From contig NZ_BMZA01000003.1 of assembly GCF_014652555.1 (NCBI RefSeq), positions 124,001 to 188,000 of the forward strand: a stretch of DNA of 64,000 nt. Direction: 5' to 3'. The first letter of the stretch is position 1; each line of letters begins with the position of its first letter. The notes under the pieces are model-generated. The model was given only the letters and a program-made list of their open reading frames with translations, was not told the DNA's origin and ran no database searches. Source of the stretch: Novosphingobium colocasiae. Lineage in GTDB: Bacteria > Pseudomonadota > Alphaproteobacteria > Sphingomonadales > Sphingomonadaceae. The translations under genes were made by a program, and so were the position numbers. Positions 9,686 through 18,919 of this stretch are shown here, piece after piece.

Positions 9686-12088
9686 TCAGCCCCGCAGCAC
9701 CGCGCCCAGCTTGGCCGCCGCTGCCTTGACCTTCTCGGTCACCGCCTTGAGGTCTTCGTCCTTGTAGCTCTTTTCCAAGGGCTGCAGGGTGACCTCGAGG
9801 GCGAGCGACTTTTGCCCTTCCGGAACCCCTTGGCCCCGGAAATCGTCGAACAGCCGCGCCGCGACGATGTTGGCCTTGTCCGCCCCCTGCACCAGCCGGA
9901 CGAGATCGCCCGCCGGCACCTCCAGCGGCACCAGGAACGCAAAGTCGCGCTTCACGGCCTGCAAAGCGGGCGGCGCGTAATGGGTGCGGGCAAAGGTCGC
10001 CGCGCCCTTGCGGCCGGGGATCGCATCGAGGAACAGCTCGACCATGGCGACCGGGCCGTCGATGTCGAACCGGCGGGCGGTGGCCGGGTGGACCATGCCG
10101 AAGCGGGCCAGCACGGTCTTGGGGCCCAGGCGCAGCGTGGCGGACTGGCCGGGGTGGAACTGCGGCCCGGCCTCGCCCATCACTTGCAGCTTGTCGACCG
10201 GGGCACCCGCCTCGGCCAGCAGCGCCAGCGCTTCGGCCTTGGCGTCGAAAGCGTCGAACGGCGCGGCCTTGCCGGTCGCCCAGCCACGCGGTGCCTTGTC
10301 CCCGGCCAGCACGACCGCGAGCGACAGCCGCTCATCGCTCGACCCGTCTGCGGCGCGCAGATAGCGGCGGCCGATCTCGAACAGCCGCAGGCTGGCGGCA
10401 CCGCGATCGAGGTTGCGCCGGGCGGCGGACAGCAGCCCCGGCAGCAGCGACGGCCGCATCGCCTTCATGTCCTCGCTGATCGGGTTGGCAAGAATCCACA
10501 GCGGCTGGTCGGGCAGCGCGAAGACCTCGGCCTCGGCAACCGGCAGGAACGACCAGGTGACCGCTTCGTTCGCTCCCCGCGCGGCGGCAGCGCGGCGCAG
10601 GCGGCGTTCCAGCTTCTGGGCCGGGGTGGCGGTGGGCAGCGCCACGCCGTCCGCGCGCGGCAGCGGCACGCTCGCGATCCGGTCGATGCCGTGGATGCGC
10701 ACCACTTCCTCGACGATATCGGGCGCGCCGCCCACGTCCGGACGCCAGCCGGGAACGCTGATCGCCCAGCCGTCCTGCGTAATGACCGGCGAGAAGCCGA
10801 GCGCTTCGAGAATGCGCTGCTGTTCGTTCGGGGATACTGCCACCCCGCCCAGCGCCTGCGTCAGCGCCGGATCGAAGTGGATGATGTTCGGCGTCGTCGG
10901 CGCGGCACCGGCGCGCACCACTTCGGACGCCTCGCCGCCGCAGATCCGCAGGATCAGGTCGGTCAGGATGTCGAGCCCGACATCGAGGAACGCCGGGTCC
11001 ACGCCGCGCTCGAACCGGCCGCGCGCGTCCGATGTGAGGTTGAGCTTGCGCCCGGTCGCGGCGATGCGCTCCGGATCGAAATAGGCGATCTCCAGCAGCA
11101 CGTCGGTGGTGCTTTCGGAGCAGCCCGAATGCGCCCCGCCCATGATCCCGGCAATGTCATGGACGCCGCTGTCGTCGGCGATCACCGTCATCGCGCTGTC
11201 GAGGACATAGGTCTTCTCGTTCAGCGCGACGACCTCTTCGCCGTCCTTGGCCCGGCGGGCCACGACCGCGCCGTTCAGCCTGGCAAGATCATAGGCGTGA
11301 GCGGGGCGGCCGAAGGCGAGCATGACGTAGTTGGTGATGTCCACCAGCGCCGAAATCGGCCGCTGCCCGGCGGCCTTGAGCCGCGCCTGCATCCATTCCG
11401 GCGAAGCGCCGTTCGTCACGCCTTTGATCACCCGGCCGTAAAATGCCGGGCAACCTTCGGCATCGTCCGTGCGGATTTCGACTGGGCAGGGGAAAGCCCC
11501 CGCCACCGGCGGTACCGTAAACGGCTTGAGCGTACCAAGCCCCGCCGCCGCCAGATCGCGGGCGATGCCGTAAACGCCCATGCAATCGGGCCGGTTCGGC
11601 GTGATGGCCACGTCCAGCACCGGATCGGCACCGTGATAGTCCGAAAACGCGGTGCCGACCGGCGCGTCTTGCGGCAGTTCGATGATGCCGTCGTGATCGT
11701 CGCCCAGTTCCAGTTCGCGGGTCGAACACATCATCCCGTTCGATTCGACGCCGCGAACAGCCGCCTTCTTCAGCGCCATGCCGTTGGCCGGTACCACCGC
11801 GCCCGGCAGGCCCAGCACGCTGACCAGCCCGGCCCGAGCATTGGGCGCACCGCACACCACCTGCAGCGGCGCGCCGTCTCCGGTGTCCACGGTGAGCACT
11901 TGCAGCTTGTCGGCATCGGGATGGCGCGCGGCGGTCAGCACGCGGGCCACGCGGAACCCGGCCAGCTTTTCCGCCGGGTTCTCGATGCCGTCCACCTCTA
12001 GCCCGATGGCGTTGAGCTTGCCGGCGATCTGTTCGAGCGAGGCGTCTGTTTGGAGGAAATACTTGAGCCACGAGAGCGAGAATTTCAT
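9686..12088 (-). CDS. pheT: Phenylalanyl-tRNA synthetase beta subunit
   Basis: Beta chain (800 aa) of the heterotetrameric class II synthetase that charges tRNA-Phe and edits mischarged tyrosine. Domains in order: N-terminal MKFSLSWLKYFL with the EMAP/OB tRNA-binding domain (about 40-150), the B3/B4 editing domain (about 200-400, including ADDSGVHDIAGIMGG), the B5 DNA-binding-like domain, a catalytic-like core, and the C-terminal anticodon-binding FDX-ACB domain (from about 705, YAPPALQAVKRDFAF). It follows pheS by 26 bases in the usual pheST order. Confidence 0.97.
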   Translation of the reverse strand: MKFSLSWLKYFLQTDASLEQIAGKLNAIGLEVDGIENPAEKLAGFRVARVLTAARHPDADKLQVLTVDTGDGAPLQVVCGAPNARAGLVSVLGLPGAVVPANGMALKKAAVRGVESNGMMCSTRELELGDDHDGIIELPQDAPVGTAFSDYHGADPVLDVAITPNRPDCMGVYGIARDLAAAGLGTLKPFTVPPVAGAFPCPVEIRTDDAEGCPAFYGRVIKGVTNGASPEWMQARLKAAGQRPISALVDITNYVMLAFGRPAHAYDLARLNGAVVARRAKDGEEVVALNEKTYVLDSAMTVIADDSGVHDIAGIMGGAHSGCSESTTDVLLEIAYFDPERIAATGRKLNLTSDARGRFERGVDPAFLDVGLDILTDLILRICGGEASEVVRAGAAPTTPNIIHFDPALTQALGGVAVSPNEQQRILEALGFSPVITQDGWAISVPGWRPDVGGAPDIVEEVVRIHGIDRIASVPLPRADGVALPTATPAQKLERRLRRAAAARGANEAVTWSFLPVAEAEVFALPDQPLWILANPISEDMKAMRPSLLPGLLSAARRNLDRGAASLRLFEIGRRYLRAADGSSDERLSLAVVLAGDKAPRGWATGKAAPFDAFDAKAEALALLAEAGAPVDKLQVMGEAGPQFHPGQSATLRLGPKTVLARFGMVHPATARRFDIDGPVAMVELFLDAIPGRKGAATFARTHYAPPALQAVKRDFAFLVPLEVPAGDLVRLVQGADKANIVAARLFDDFRGQGVPEGQKSLALEVTLQPLEKSYKDEDLKAVTEKVKAAAAKLGAVLRG

Positions 12089-12114
12089 GTCGGGTATCCT
12101 TGTCCGCTCTCAGT

Positions 12115-13218
12115 TCAGGCGGGCGTGCCGACGCCGCCCGAAAGGGTCGGCACGTCAAGCGCGGCGAAGCCGTAATGCGAAAGCCAGCGGGCATCGCCGT
12201 CGAAGAAGGCGCGCAGGTCGTCCATGCCGTACTTGAGCATGGCCAGCCGGTCGACGCCGGTGCCGAAGGCGAAGCCCTGCCACTCATCCGGGTCCAGGCC
12301 GCCGGCCGCGATGACCTTGCGGTTGACCATGCCCGAACCCAGCACTTCCATCCAGCCGCCACCACTGGCATCGCCGCTGCCGCCGATCACGCGCTTGCCG
12401 TTGATGAGGGTATAGCCCACGTCCACTTCCACCGAAGGCTCGGTGAACGGGAAGTAGGACGGGCGCAGGCGCAGCACCACGTCGTCACGCTCGAAAAAGG
12501 CCTTGAGGAAGGTTTCCAGCGTCCACTTGAGGTGGCCCAGATGAATGCCCTTGTCGATGACCAGCCCTTCGATCTGGTGGAACATCGGCGTGTGGGTGGC
12601 ATCGCTGTCGGAACGATAGACCCGGCCCGGCGCGATGATCCGCAGCGGCGCGCCTTGCGCGATCATCGCGCGGATCTGCACCGGCGAGGTGTGCGTGCGC
12701 AGCAGCATCTCGCGGCCCGCTTCGTTGCGGTCGGGGAAGTAGAATGTATCGTGCATCGCCCGCGCGGGATGGCTTTCGGGCATGTTGAGCGCGGTGAAGT
12801 TATGCCAGTCGTCCTCGATCTCTGGGCCGGTGGCGACCGCGAAGCCAAGGTCGGCGAACACTTCGGCCAGCTCGTCCATCACTTGCGCAATCGGATGGAC
12901 GCTGCCGCGCGGGGCATCGGGGGCGGGGAGGGTCAGATCGATCGTCTCGGCGGCCAGCCGGGCTTCGAGCGCGGCGCTTTCGAGCGCGATCTTGCGCTCC
13001 GCCAGCGCCGCGGTGACGCTTTCGCGCAGGGCGTGGATCTTCGGTCCCTCGATCGTGCGCTCTTCCGGCGTCATCTTGCCGAGCGTCTTGAGCAGGCCGG
13101 AGATCGAGCCCTGTTTGCCCAGCAACGCAACACGCAGGGCCTCCAAGGCATCGAGGGTGGTTGTCGCGGCGATCTCGTCGAGAGTGCGCCGTGCGGCGAC
13201 GTCAAGTTCACTTGCCAT
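12115..13218 (-). CDS. pheS: Phenylalanyl-tRNA synthetase alpha subunit
   Basis: Catalytic alpha chain (367 aa from this start). The N-terminal coiled-coil arm that binds tRNA is followed by the class II core: [23 protein letters not shown] (motif 2 region), [21 protein letters not shown], and motif 3 [19 protein letters not shown]. The ATG at 13218 is preferred because GAGG lies six bases before it. That ribosome site straddles the end of an inverted repeat belonging to a small GIY-YIG element inserted just upstream, so the native pheS leader has been replaced or displaced. Confidence 0.96.
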   Translation of the reverse strand: MASELDVAARRTLDEIAATTTLDALEALRVALLGKQGSISGLLKTLGKMTPEERTIEGPKIHALRESVTAALAERKIALESAALEARLAAETIDLTLPAPDAPRGSVHPIAQVMDELAEVFADLGFAVATGPEIEDDWHNFTALNMPESHPARAMHDTFYFPDRNEAGREMLLRTHTSPVQIRAMIAQGAPLRIIAPGRVYRSDSDATHTPMFHQIEGLVIDKGIHLGHLKWTLETFLKAFFERDDVVLRLRPSYFPFTEPSVEVDVGYTLINGKRVIGGSGDASGGGWMEVLGSGMVNRKVIAAGGLDPDEWQGFAFGTGVDRLAMLKYGMDDLRAFFDGDARWLSHYGFAALDVPTLSGGVGTPA

Positions 13219-13226
13219 CATAATCC

Positions 13227-13259
13227 TCGTCATTCCCGCGAAAGCGGGAACCTATCTCC
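13227..13259. repeat. 33-bp inverted repeat, copy 1 (next to pheS)
   Basis: Starts TCGTCATTCCCGCGAAAGCG and contains the palindrome TTCCCGC-GAAA-GCGGGAA. The reverse complement occurs at 13608-13640 with one mismatch, so the pair brackets the GIY-YIG gene like terminal inverted repeats. One end lies inside the pheS ribosome-binding region. Confidence 0.85.
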
Positions 13260-13269
13260 TGCCCATGCT

Positions 13270-13596
13270 TCAAGCGAGACGCTGCGGTGGCAGCGGTTCG
13301 AAGCCGAGGTCCAGCGCAAGATCGCGCCAGTCCGGATTGGCCTTTTCAATCAACTCGATCTTCCAGGATCGATTCCACTTCTTTATCCGCTTTTCCCTCA
13401 CGATCGCATGTTCCATCGTCGCGTGGTGCTCGAACCAGACCAGTCGGTGGACGCCGTAGTCTTTTGTGAAGCTCGCGATCAAGCCTTCCCGGTGCTGATG
13501 TAGCCGCTGCAGCAGGTTTGACGTGAACCCGACGTAGAGCCTGCCCTGACGGCGCGAAGCCAAGAGATAAACTGCCGGCTGAAAGGCGTCGCGCAT
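13270..13596 (-). CDS. Small GIY-YIG nuclease-domain protein flanked by inverted repeats
   Basis: Single-domain GIY-YIG protein of 108 aa. AVYLLASRRQGRLYVGFTSNL is the variant GIY...YIG strand pair (VYLL and LYVGFT), followed by the conserved Arg in LLQRLHQHREG and the metal-binding Glu near REKRIKKWNRSWKIELI. These small stand-alone proteins are often listed as UPF0213/GIY-YIG excinuclease-like; their role is not known. I take the ATG at 13596. The longer frame from 13668 only adds residues encoded by the flanking palindrome (reading VIPAKAGTH). It sits between rplT and pheS in a translation-gene cluster, together with its repeats, as if inserted. Confidence 0.85.
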   Translation of the reverse strand: MRDAFQPAVYLLASRRQGRLYVGFTSNLLQRLHQHREGLIASFTKDYGVHRLVWFEHHATMEHAIVREKRIKKWNRSWKIELIEKANPDWRDLALDLGFEPLPPQRLA

Positions 13597-13607
13597 CGGC
13601 ACTGTCC

Positions 13608-13640
13608 GGAGATGGGTTCCCGCTTTCGCGGGAATGACGA
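13608..13640. repeat. 33-bp inverted repeat, copy 2
   Basis: Reverse-complement partner of 13227-13259 (32 of 33 bases identical), with the same internal palindrome TTCCCGC-TTTC-GCGGGAA. Together they delimit an element of about 414 bases, 13227-13640. Confidence 0.85.
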
Positions 13641-13670
13641 AGCGTGGAAGAAAGTTGAAGAATTGCATGG

Positions 13671-13703
13671 AAAGGGCGTGGACAGCAATTGCCGGCCACG
13701 CCC
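13671..13703 (-). terminator. Terminator after rplT
   Basis: GGGCGTGG (13674-13681) pairs with CCACGCCC (13696-13703); on the minus strand the stem is followed by TTTCC. It would end the rpmI-rplT transcript before the GIY-YIG element. Confidence 0.6.
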
Positions 13704-13741
13704 CTCTCTATCCCGTCAAGGACGCAATCCGTGCCGTCAGC

Positions 13742-14104
13742 TTACGCGGCCGGCAGCGCAGCCTTTGCCTGGGCGATGACGGCAGCGAACACGCCGCCTT
13801 CGTTCATCGCAAGGTCGGCCATCGTCTTGCGGTCCAGTTCGATCCCGGCCAGCTTGGTGCCGTGGATGAACTGCGAATACGTCAGGCCTTCGGCGCGGAC
13901 AGCGGCGTTGATGCGCTGGATCCACAGGGCACGGAAGGTGCGCTTCTTGTTCTTGCGGTCACGATACGCGTACTGGCCGGCCTTTTCGACGGCCTGGCGG
14001 GCAACGCGGATGGTGTTCTTGCGACGACCCCGGAAGCCCTTGGCCTGTTCCAGAATCCGCTTGTGCTTGGCGCGGGTGGTGACACCCCTCTTGATACGGC
14101 TCAT
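13742..14104 (-). CDS. rplT: 50S ribosomal protein L20
   Basis: Large-subunit assembly protein, 120 aa, that binds 23S rRNA. The sequence [19 protein letters not shown] and the [16 protein letters not shown] segment are diagnostic. It follows rpmI by 13 bases in the conserved rpmI-rplT pair. In many bacteria L20 represses this operon by binding its leader; whether that holds here is not visible. Confidence 0.98.
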   Translation of the reverse strand: MSRIKRGVTTRAKHKRILEQAKGFRGRRKNTIRVARQAVEKAGQYAYRDRKNKKRTFRALWIQRINAAVRAEGLTYSQFIHGTKLAGIELDRKTMADLAMNEGGVFAAVIAQAKAALPAA

Positions 14105-14117
14105 CTGTCAGCGCTCC

Positions 14118-14321
14118 TCAGTTCAGCCCGTAGGGCGCCCACTTCTTGATCACCTTCGCGTCGGCGTCCGAAATCACTTCGGTGCCGCGGTTCTGGCGGA
14201 TGTACTTGCCGTTATGGCTGATCAGGCGGTGGCGCTTGCCGGCGACGCCGTGCTTCACCTTGCCGGTGGCGGTGATCTTGAAGCGCTTCTTCACACCGCT
14301 CTTGGTCTTCAACTTGGGCAT
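14118..14321 (-). CDS. rpmI: 50S ribosomal protein L35
   Basis: Small basic ribosomal protein of 67 aa, starting [17 protein letters not shown]. An AAGGAGACGAAA ribosome site precedes the ATG at 14321; longer in-frame starts upstream are spurious. The usual upstream neighbour infC is absent from the window; instead the stop of a CHAT-domain gene lies about 160 bases away. Confidence 0.97.
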   Translation of the reverse strand: MPKLKTKSGVKKRFKITATGKVKHGVAGKRHRLISHNGKYIRQNRGTEVISDADAKVIKKWAPYGLN

Positions 14322-14482
14322 TTTCGTCTCCTTGGTCAGGACGCGTCCCGCCGGCCGTGGCAGCCCTTTTCGCCAGGCCGACCCGCGAATCATCGTGTGT
14401 CACGAGACCCTATCGCGTCGTTCGAAGCGCGGGCCCCTAATGCACGAACCCGGCAAAAGCAAGGGCAAGGGTGCCCGCGCCG

Positions 14483-17401
14483 TCAGGGGGCGACCGGCAC
14501 GAACGGGGCCCACAATGCCGGATCGGCCCCATCGGCGATGTCGGTCCCGTCTATCAGCCGGAGCTGCGCCTGCCGCAGGGCTTCGGCCTCGGTCAGGCCC
14601 CTGGCCTTGCCGCGCACCGTATCGCGCACCAGCCGGGCGGCGGCATCATCGCGCACCGGCCAGTGCGATACCAGCAGCGAGCGGGCACCGGCATGGATGA
14701 AGGCGGCGGCAAGGCCGCCCAGCGTCTGCCCGTCGGTGCCGCTGGCAGTGTCGCAGGCGGACAGGATCACCCAGTCCGCATCAAGCCGCAACTGCGTGAT
14801 CTCGGACGCGGTCAGCAAGCCGTCGCTGTCGGTTGCCGGGCCGGGCGTGGGTCCGGGGGTGGGGGCTGCGGCCGGGCTCAGGACCAGCGCGGGTTCCACC
14901 AGCCCCGGCCGGTCCCCCCCGGCCAGACCATGCGTGGCAAAGGCGATGACGCCGTAACGGGTCAGGTCGCGGGTGCGCAGCGCCTGCTCGCTTGCCGCCG
15001 CGCCGGTCAGGATATCGGCCCCCTTGCGGCCGACTGCGGCACCGATATCGGCAAGTTCCGTGGCGGCGGCGGGAAGCTCTGGCAGGCCGGCAAACCGGGG
15101 GTCCGCGGAGACGACAGCCAGATCGGGGTCGCCCAGCCCGAGGAAGCGGCCGGCATTGGCGCTGGTGCGCGACGGGCCGGTGATCGGGCGCAGCGAGGCG
15201 AGCACGCTGACCGATCGGCTGCGGATCAGCCAGGCCACCTTGGCGGGTTCGACCCTGGTCGTGTCAGTGGGGAGGTCGGCAGCGATCAGCAGCGCCGGCG
15301 GCACCGTCGCCAGTGCGCCCGACGCATAATAGAGCAGCTCCGGGCGTCCCTTGAGCGCGGCTTCGCTGCCGGCCGGGAACAGCGTCTGGTACAGCGTGCG
15401 CGCGTCGGCATAGTCGAACGCCTTGGGCACGGTCGGGTCGTTGCGGCTCTCGACCGAGGCGCGCAGCGCCTTGATCTGCCGTTGGACCTGCGATCGCGGC
15501 GAAGCCACCCGGCTCCAGGTCAGCCCGTCGCGGTTGACGACGAGGGTGATGATCGCATTGTCCAGCGCCAGCGGGGCGATCAGCGCCTGGCGAGGCGAAA
15601 GGCTGGCGCGGTAATCGGCCAGCGCGATCGGCGCGGGGCGGCCCAATTGGCGATACTGCGGCGCTAGCCGGTCCAGTTCATCGCCGGCCCGGGCGATGGC
15701 GGCGTCGTTTTCCTCGATCCGCGCGGCCAGTTGCGCGATCTCGGCGGCATCGCCCGCGCCTATCGCGAAGGCGCGTTCGCGGTCCAGTGTCTGGCGCTGG
15801 CGGATACGATCCTGAAACTCGCGGATCTTTTCGGCGGTGCGGGGGTCAGATGCGGCCGCCCGCGCGGCGACTTCGCTGGTGACCAGCACGACGTCGGACA
15901 AGTTGGCAAGCTGGAGATAGCGGAACGCCTCGTCCGGCCTGCCGCTTTCCAGTGCCAGCTCGGTCATGGCGGAGAAGCTGGCGGAAAAGGCAGGGCCCCA
16001 GCGCACCAGATCGCCCCGGCTGGTCGAAGCATCGAGCAGCCGGGTTTCGGCCAGCGCGGCGAAGTGGCTGCCCAGATCATAAGCCTCGGCCGTCCTGCCG
16101 TTGCGGCCGAGCAGGCGGGCATAGGCGATCTCGGCGGACAGCCGGCGCGTATCGCTCTCTTCGTACTTGGCACGGACCACGGTGATCGCCGGAGTGGCCA
16201 TCGCCAGCGCTTCGGCCGGGCGATCGGCAAGCAGCATCGTCATCGCCAGTTCCAGCCGGGTCCGGGCCCGCTCGGGATTGTCGGCAGGGGCAGCGGCGTC
16301 GATCATATCGGCGGCGCGTTGCCGCCGCTCCAGCGCCAGCCCGATGTCGCCCCGTGCCTCGGCGGCGTCGGCGGCGAAGCGAAGCGGGAAGGCCGGGCTG
16401 ATCGGATCGCGCTTGATGGTCGCCTTCTGGTGAAAATCGAGCGAGGCCAGCCACAGCGCCTCCGCCTCCTCGACCCGGTCGAGCGAGAACAGCACATGCG
16501 CATAGTTGGACAGCGATATCGCCCGGTAGAACCAGCTTTCCGTCTGGTACATGCCTTCAAGGTCCACCACCTTGTGCAAGGCGGCCTCGGCTTCGGCATA
16601 GCGACCGGTGGCGCTGTACAGTGCGCCGAGGTTGCCCAGTGCCAGGGTTACCGTCGGGTTCGATTCGGGCAGGTTGGTCAGCGCCCACTTGGCGGCGCGC
16701 TGACCCTCGTCCAACGCATCTTCCACCCGTCCGATCATGTAGAGCGTGCCCGCGTGCGATGCGAGCTGGTTGACGATCATCGCGTCTCCCGGCGGCAGGC
16801 ACTGGACCGCAAGGCTGGCGGAGATGCCGTATTCGCGCTCGGCATCGGCGTAGTGCCCGCGTGCATAGGCCACGGTGCCAAGGCCATTATGGGCAAAGCT
16901 GGCTTCGGCCGACTGGGCACCGAACAGCCGCTCGGCAAGGTCCAGTGCGCGGGTCGCCGAATCGCCCGCCTCGGCAACGTGGCCACCATCCGCCAGCACC
17001 GATGTCATGACTGACAGCGCATCGGTTGCCAGCCGGCTTTCCTGCAGGCCGTTGGCCTCGATCAGCCGCAGCGCCTCTTTGCCTTCGACCTGCGCCTGAT
17101 CGACCTGATCGGAATAGTCCAACGACCACGCCAGCCAGGTCTGTGCCTGGACCAGCGTTGCCGGATCGGGATTGCCCTTGCGCTTGAGATCGCGAATGAA
17201 CGCGCGCCAGCGCTCGGCTTGCCCGGCGGCATCGCTGAAGCGGTCGGCGGTGATCAGACCGGCGAACTGGCGATCCAGCGGCGAAGCGTCATCGGGGAGC
17301 GATTGCGGCGCGGGGGCGGTGCTGCACGTGGCGAAGGCGGGGCCGGCACCCAGCGCGAGCAGCGCGGCCATCGCGCCGCCGGTAAGTCTCGCGATACGCA
17401 C
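14483..17401 (-). CDS. Exported TPR-repeat protein with C-terminal CHAT protease domain
   Basis: Large predicted secreted protein, 972 aa from a GTG start at 17401 preceded by AGGAGGAG. The start gives a clean signal peptide (VRIARLTGGAMAALLALGAG, cleavage near AFA-TCS). Residues from about 60 to 520 form tandem tetratricopeptide-like helical repeats (for example GLGTVAYARGHYADAEREYG and NLGALYSATGRYAEAEAALH), then a short coiled coil. The C-terminal third is a CHAT domain with the expected dyad: His in FATHGLAGG and Cys in LSACDTASG. A Pro/Gly-rich insert (PTPGPTPGP) lies between them. CHAT domains are caspase-like cysteine proteases; partners and targets are unknown. It stands alone upstream of rpmI. 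Confidence 0.85.
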   Translation of the reverse strand: MRIARLTGGAMAALLALGAGPAFATCSTAPAPQSLPDDASPLDRQFAGLITADRFSDAAGQAERWRAFIRDLKRKGNPDPATLVQAQTWLAWSLDYSDQVDQAQVEGKEALRLIEANGLQESRLATDALSVMTSVLADGGHVAEAGDSATRALDLAERLFGAQSAEASFAHNGLGTVAYARGHYADAEREYGISASLAVQCLPPGDAMIVNQLASHAGTLYMIGRVEDALDEGQRAAKWALTNLPESNPTVTLALGNLGALYSATGRYAEAEAALHKVVDLEGMYQTESWFYRAISLSNYAHVLFSLDRVEEAEALWLASLDFHQKATIKRDPISPAFPLRFAADAAEARGDIGLALERRQRAADMIDAAAPADNPERARTRLELAMTMLLADRPAEALAMATPAITVVRAKYEESDTRRLSAEIAYARLLGRNGRTAEAYDLGSHFAALAETRLLDASTSRGDLVRWGPAFSASFSAMTELALESGRPDEAFRYLQLANLSDVVLVTSEVAARAAASDPRTAEKIREFQDRIRQRQTLDRERAFAIGAGDAAEIAQLAARIEENDAAIARAGDELDRLAPQYRQLGRPAPIALADYRASLSPRQALIAPLALDNAIITLVVNRDGLTWSRVASPRSQVQRQIKALRASVESRNDPTVPKAFDYADARTLYQTLFPAGSEAALKGRPELLYYASGALATVPPALLIAADLPTDTTRVEPAKVAWLIRSRSVSVLASLRPITGPSRTSANAGRFLGLGDPDLAVVSADPRFAGLPELPAAATELADIGAAVGRKGADILTGAAASEQALRTRDLTRYGVIAFATHGLAGGDRPGLVEPALVLSPAAAPTPGPTPGPATDSDGLLTASEITQLRLDADWVILSACDTASGTDGQTLGGLAAAFIHAGARSLLVSHWPVRDDAAARLVRDTVRGKARGLTEAEALRQAQLRLIDGTDIADGADPALWAPFVPVAP

Positions 17402-17474
17402 GCCCCGTTTCTCCTCCTGCCCCGGATCCTGCCGGTGTACCGGGGAAACTTGCGCATTTACAAGGGGGGCGGGG

Positions 17475-17942
17475 CTAAACGAAGCTGCCGCGCCGGACCC
17501 GATACGGCCGATGGCCGGTCGCTGCCAGCCAACCTTCGAAGCTGCCCCCCCGTATCGCCTGTGCGCTGCGCGGCAGGGGGCCATCGAACCGGTAGACCTG
17601 CGCAGTGATCGACCGCTTGCCGGGCCGCGCTACGGCGACCGTTTCGCGCCAGTAGGCCGATCGTGCGCGGTTGCCGAGGCGGCATTCCTCATAACCGTCT
17701 ATCAGCGCCAGCAGGCGCGGTGTGAAGCTGGGGCGGGCGGCGTAGAGGCGACCCGTCACCACGCCGTCGGGCGCGCGGCTCAGCACCGGATACCAGCCCT
17801 GCGCCGTCGGCACCGCATGAAGCCGTCCGGTGATGCGCGCCGGTCCGACCAGCCGCATGTGGCGCTTGACGATGGCGGCGAAGGGATTGTCTGCTGTCCC
17901 CGCCAGCGTGCCGTAGAAGAAGAACCGCCGGGGCTTGGTCAA
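17475..17942 (-). CDS. Gamma-glutamylcyclotransferase-like (AIG2 family) protein
   Basis: Small protein of the AIG2/GGCT-like superfamily, 155 aa. The N-terminal FFFYGTLAG is the conserved YGTL loop and IDGYEE supplies the family glutamate in the catalytic cavity. I place the start at the TTG at 17942, eight bases after the stop of the phosphatase gene and preceded by TGAGGCACGGC; the longer frame upstream overlaps that gene and does not resemble the family. It probably forms an operon with the upstream phosphatase. Substrate unknown. Confidence 0.75.
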   Translation of the reverse strand: MTKPRRFFFYGTLAGTADNPFAAIVKRHMRLVGPARITGRLHAVPTAQGWYPVLSRAPDGVVTGRLYAARPSFTPRLLALIDGYEECRLGNRARSAYWRETVAVARPGKRSITAQVYRFDGPLPRSAQAIRGGSFEGWLAATGHRPYRVRRGSFV

Positions 17943-17950
17943 GCCGTGCC

Positions 17951-18733
17951 TCAGTGATCGCAGGCCAGGCCTTCGATCACATCCTCCAGCCGCGCCGGAT
18001 CGCCCAGCGCGATGACATGACCGTCGGACCCGGCATGGAGCGGATCGCCGTTCCAGTCGCACATGGTGCCGCCGGCCCCCTCAACCACCGGCACCAGCGC
18101 CGCCCAGTCGTGCAGCTTGAGCCCGGCTTCGCACACCACGTCGATCTGTCCGCTGGCGAGCAGGCCGTAATTATAGCAATCGCCACCCATCATCATCCGG
18201 CGATGATCGGTCCGCGCCGCCAGCGCCATGAAATGCTGGCCCTGGTGATCGTCGAAGTAGTGCGGCCCGGTGGTCGCCAGCATCGCTTGCGCCAGCGTCG
18301 AACATGCTCTGGTGCGGACCGGCTGGCCGTTAAAGGTGGTGGGCAGGCCGCTGGCTCCGACCCAGCGTTCGCGCAGGATCGGCTGGTCGATCAGCCCCAG
18401 CACCGGCCAGCCATCCACCAGCAGCGCGATCAGCGTGCCGAAGATCGGCCGGCCGCCGATGAACGACACCGTGCCGTCGATCGGATCGAGCACCCAGGTC
18501 CGGCCGGAGTTGCCTTCCTCGGTGCCGAATTCCTCGCCGATGATGCCGTCGCGCGGGGCTTCGGCCCGCAGGATGCGGCGCATCGCTTCCTCGGCGGCAC
18601 GATCGGCCACTGTCACCGGCGAGGCATCGGCCTTGCGCTCGGTATCCGCAAGGCTGCGAAAGTGCGGGCGGATGGCTTCCCCGGCGGCGTCGGCCAGGCG
18701 CATCGCCAGAGCCAGTTCCTGTTCGATCTTCAT
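17951..18733 (-). CDS. hisN: Inositol monophosphatase family protein, probably histidinol-phosphatase
   Basis: Mg-dependent, Li-sensitive type phosphatase of 260 aa. The metal-binding motifs are visible: GEEFG (Glu), WVLDPIDGTVSF (motif A, DPIDGT) and LHDWAALVPVVEGAGG (motif B, WDxAA variant). In alphaproteobacteria this branch is commonly the histidinol-phosphatase HisN of histidine synthesis, but inositol or other sugar phosphates cannot be excluded from sequence alone. The next gene in the same direction is the GGCT-like protein. Confidence 0.75.
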   Translation of the reverse strand: MKIEQELALAMRLADAAGEAIRPHFRSLADTERKADASPVTVADRAAEEAMRRILRAEAPRDGIIGEEFGTEEGNSGRTWVLDPIDGTVSFIGGRPIFGTLIALLVDGWPVLGLIDQPILRERWVGASGLPTTFNGQPVRTRACSTLAQAMLATTGPHYFDDHQGQHFMALAARTDHRRMMMGGDCYNYGLLASGQIDVVCEAGLKLHDWAALVPVVEGAGGTMCDWNGDPLHAGSDGHVIALGDPARLEDVIEGLACDH

Positions 18734-18852
18734 CCTGCCCTAAGGCCACCGGCGACGCCCAAGGTCAAGGCCAAGGGTTCGCTGTACCACCGCCAAGGAT
18801 GAACGTCTTGTAAGTTCATAACACAATTTGACATGAATCCCGGAAGATAAGG

Positions 18853-18879
18853 GGCTTTGCACCGCAGATATGCAAAGCC
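18853..18879. promoter_or_regulatory. 9-bp inverted repeat upstream of the AraC-type regulator
   Basis: GGCTTTGCA-CCGCAGATA-TGCAAAGCC is a perfect inverted repeat. It lies 41-67 bases before the preferred start codon and just upstream of a TATTAT hexamer. It may be an autoregulatory operator or a leader hairpin. Confidence 0.55.
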
Positions 18880-18919
18880 TATTATTGCCAAAGTCATTCA
18901 CACCCCCCATGAGCTTGGT

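Noticed and set aside
9812..12001. A 729-codon plus-strand reading frame opposite pheT
   Set aside because: It is the antisense shadow of pheT in GC-rich DNA; its translation is Arg/His/Gly-rich and shows no family motif, while the minus strand encodes an unmistakable PheT.
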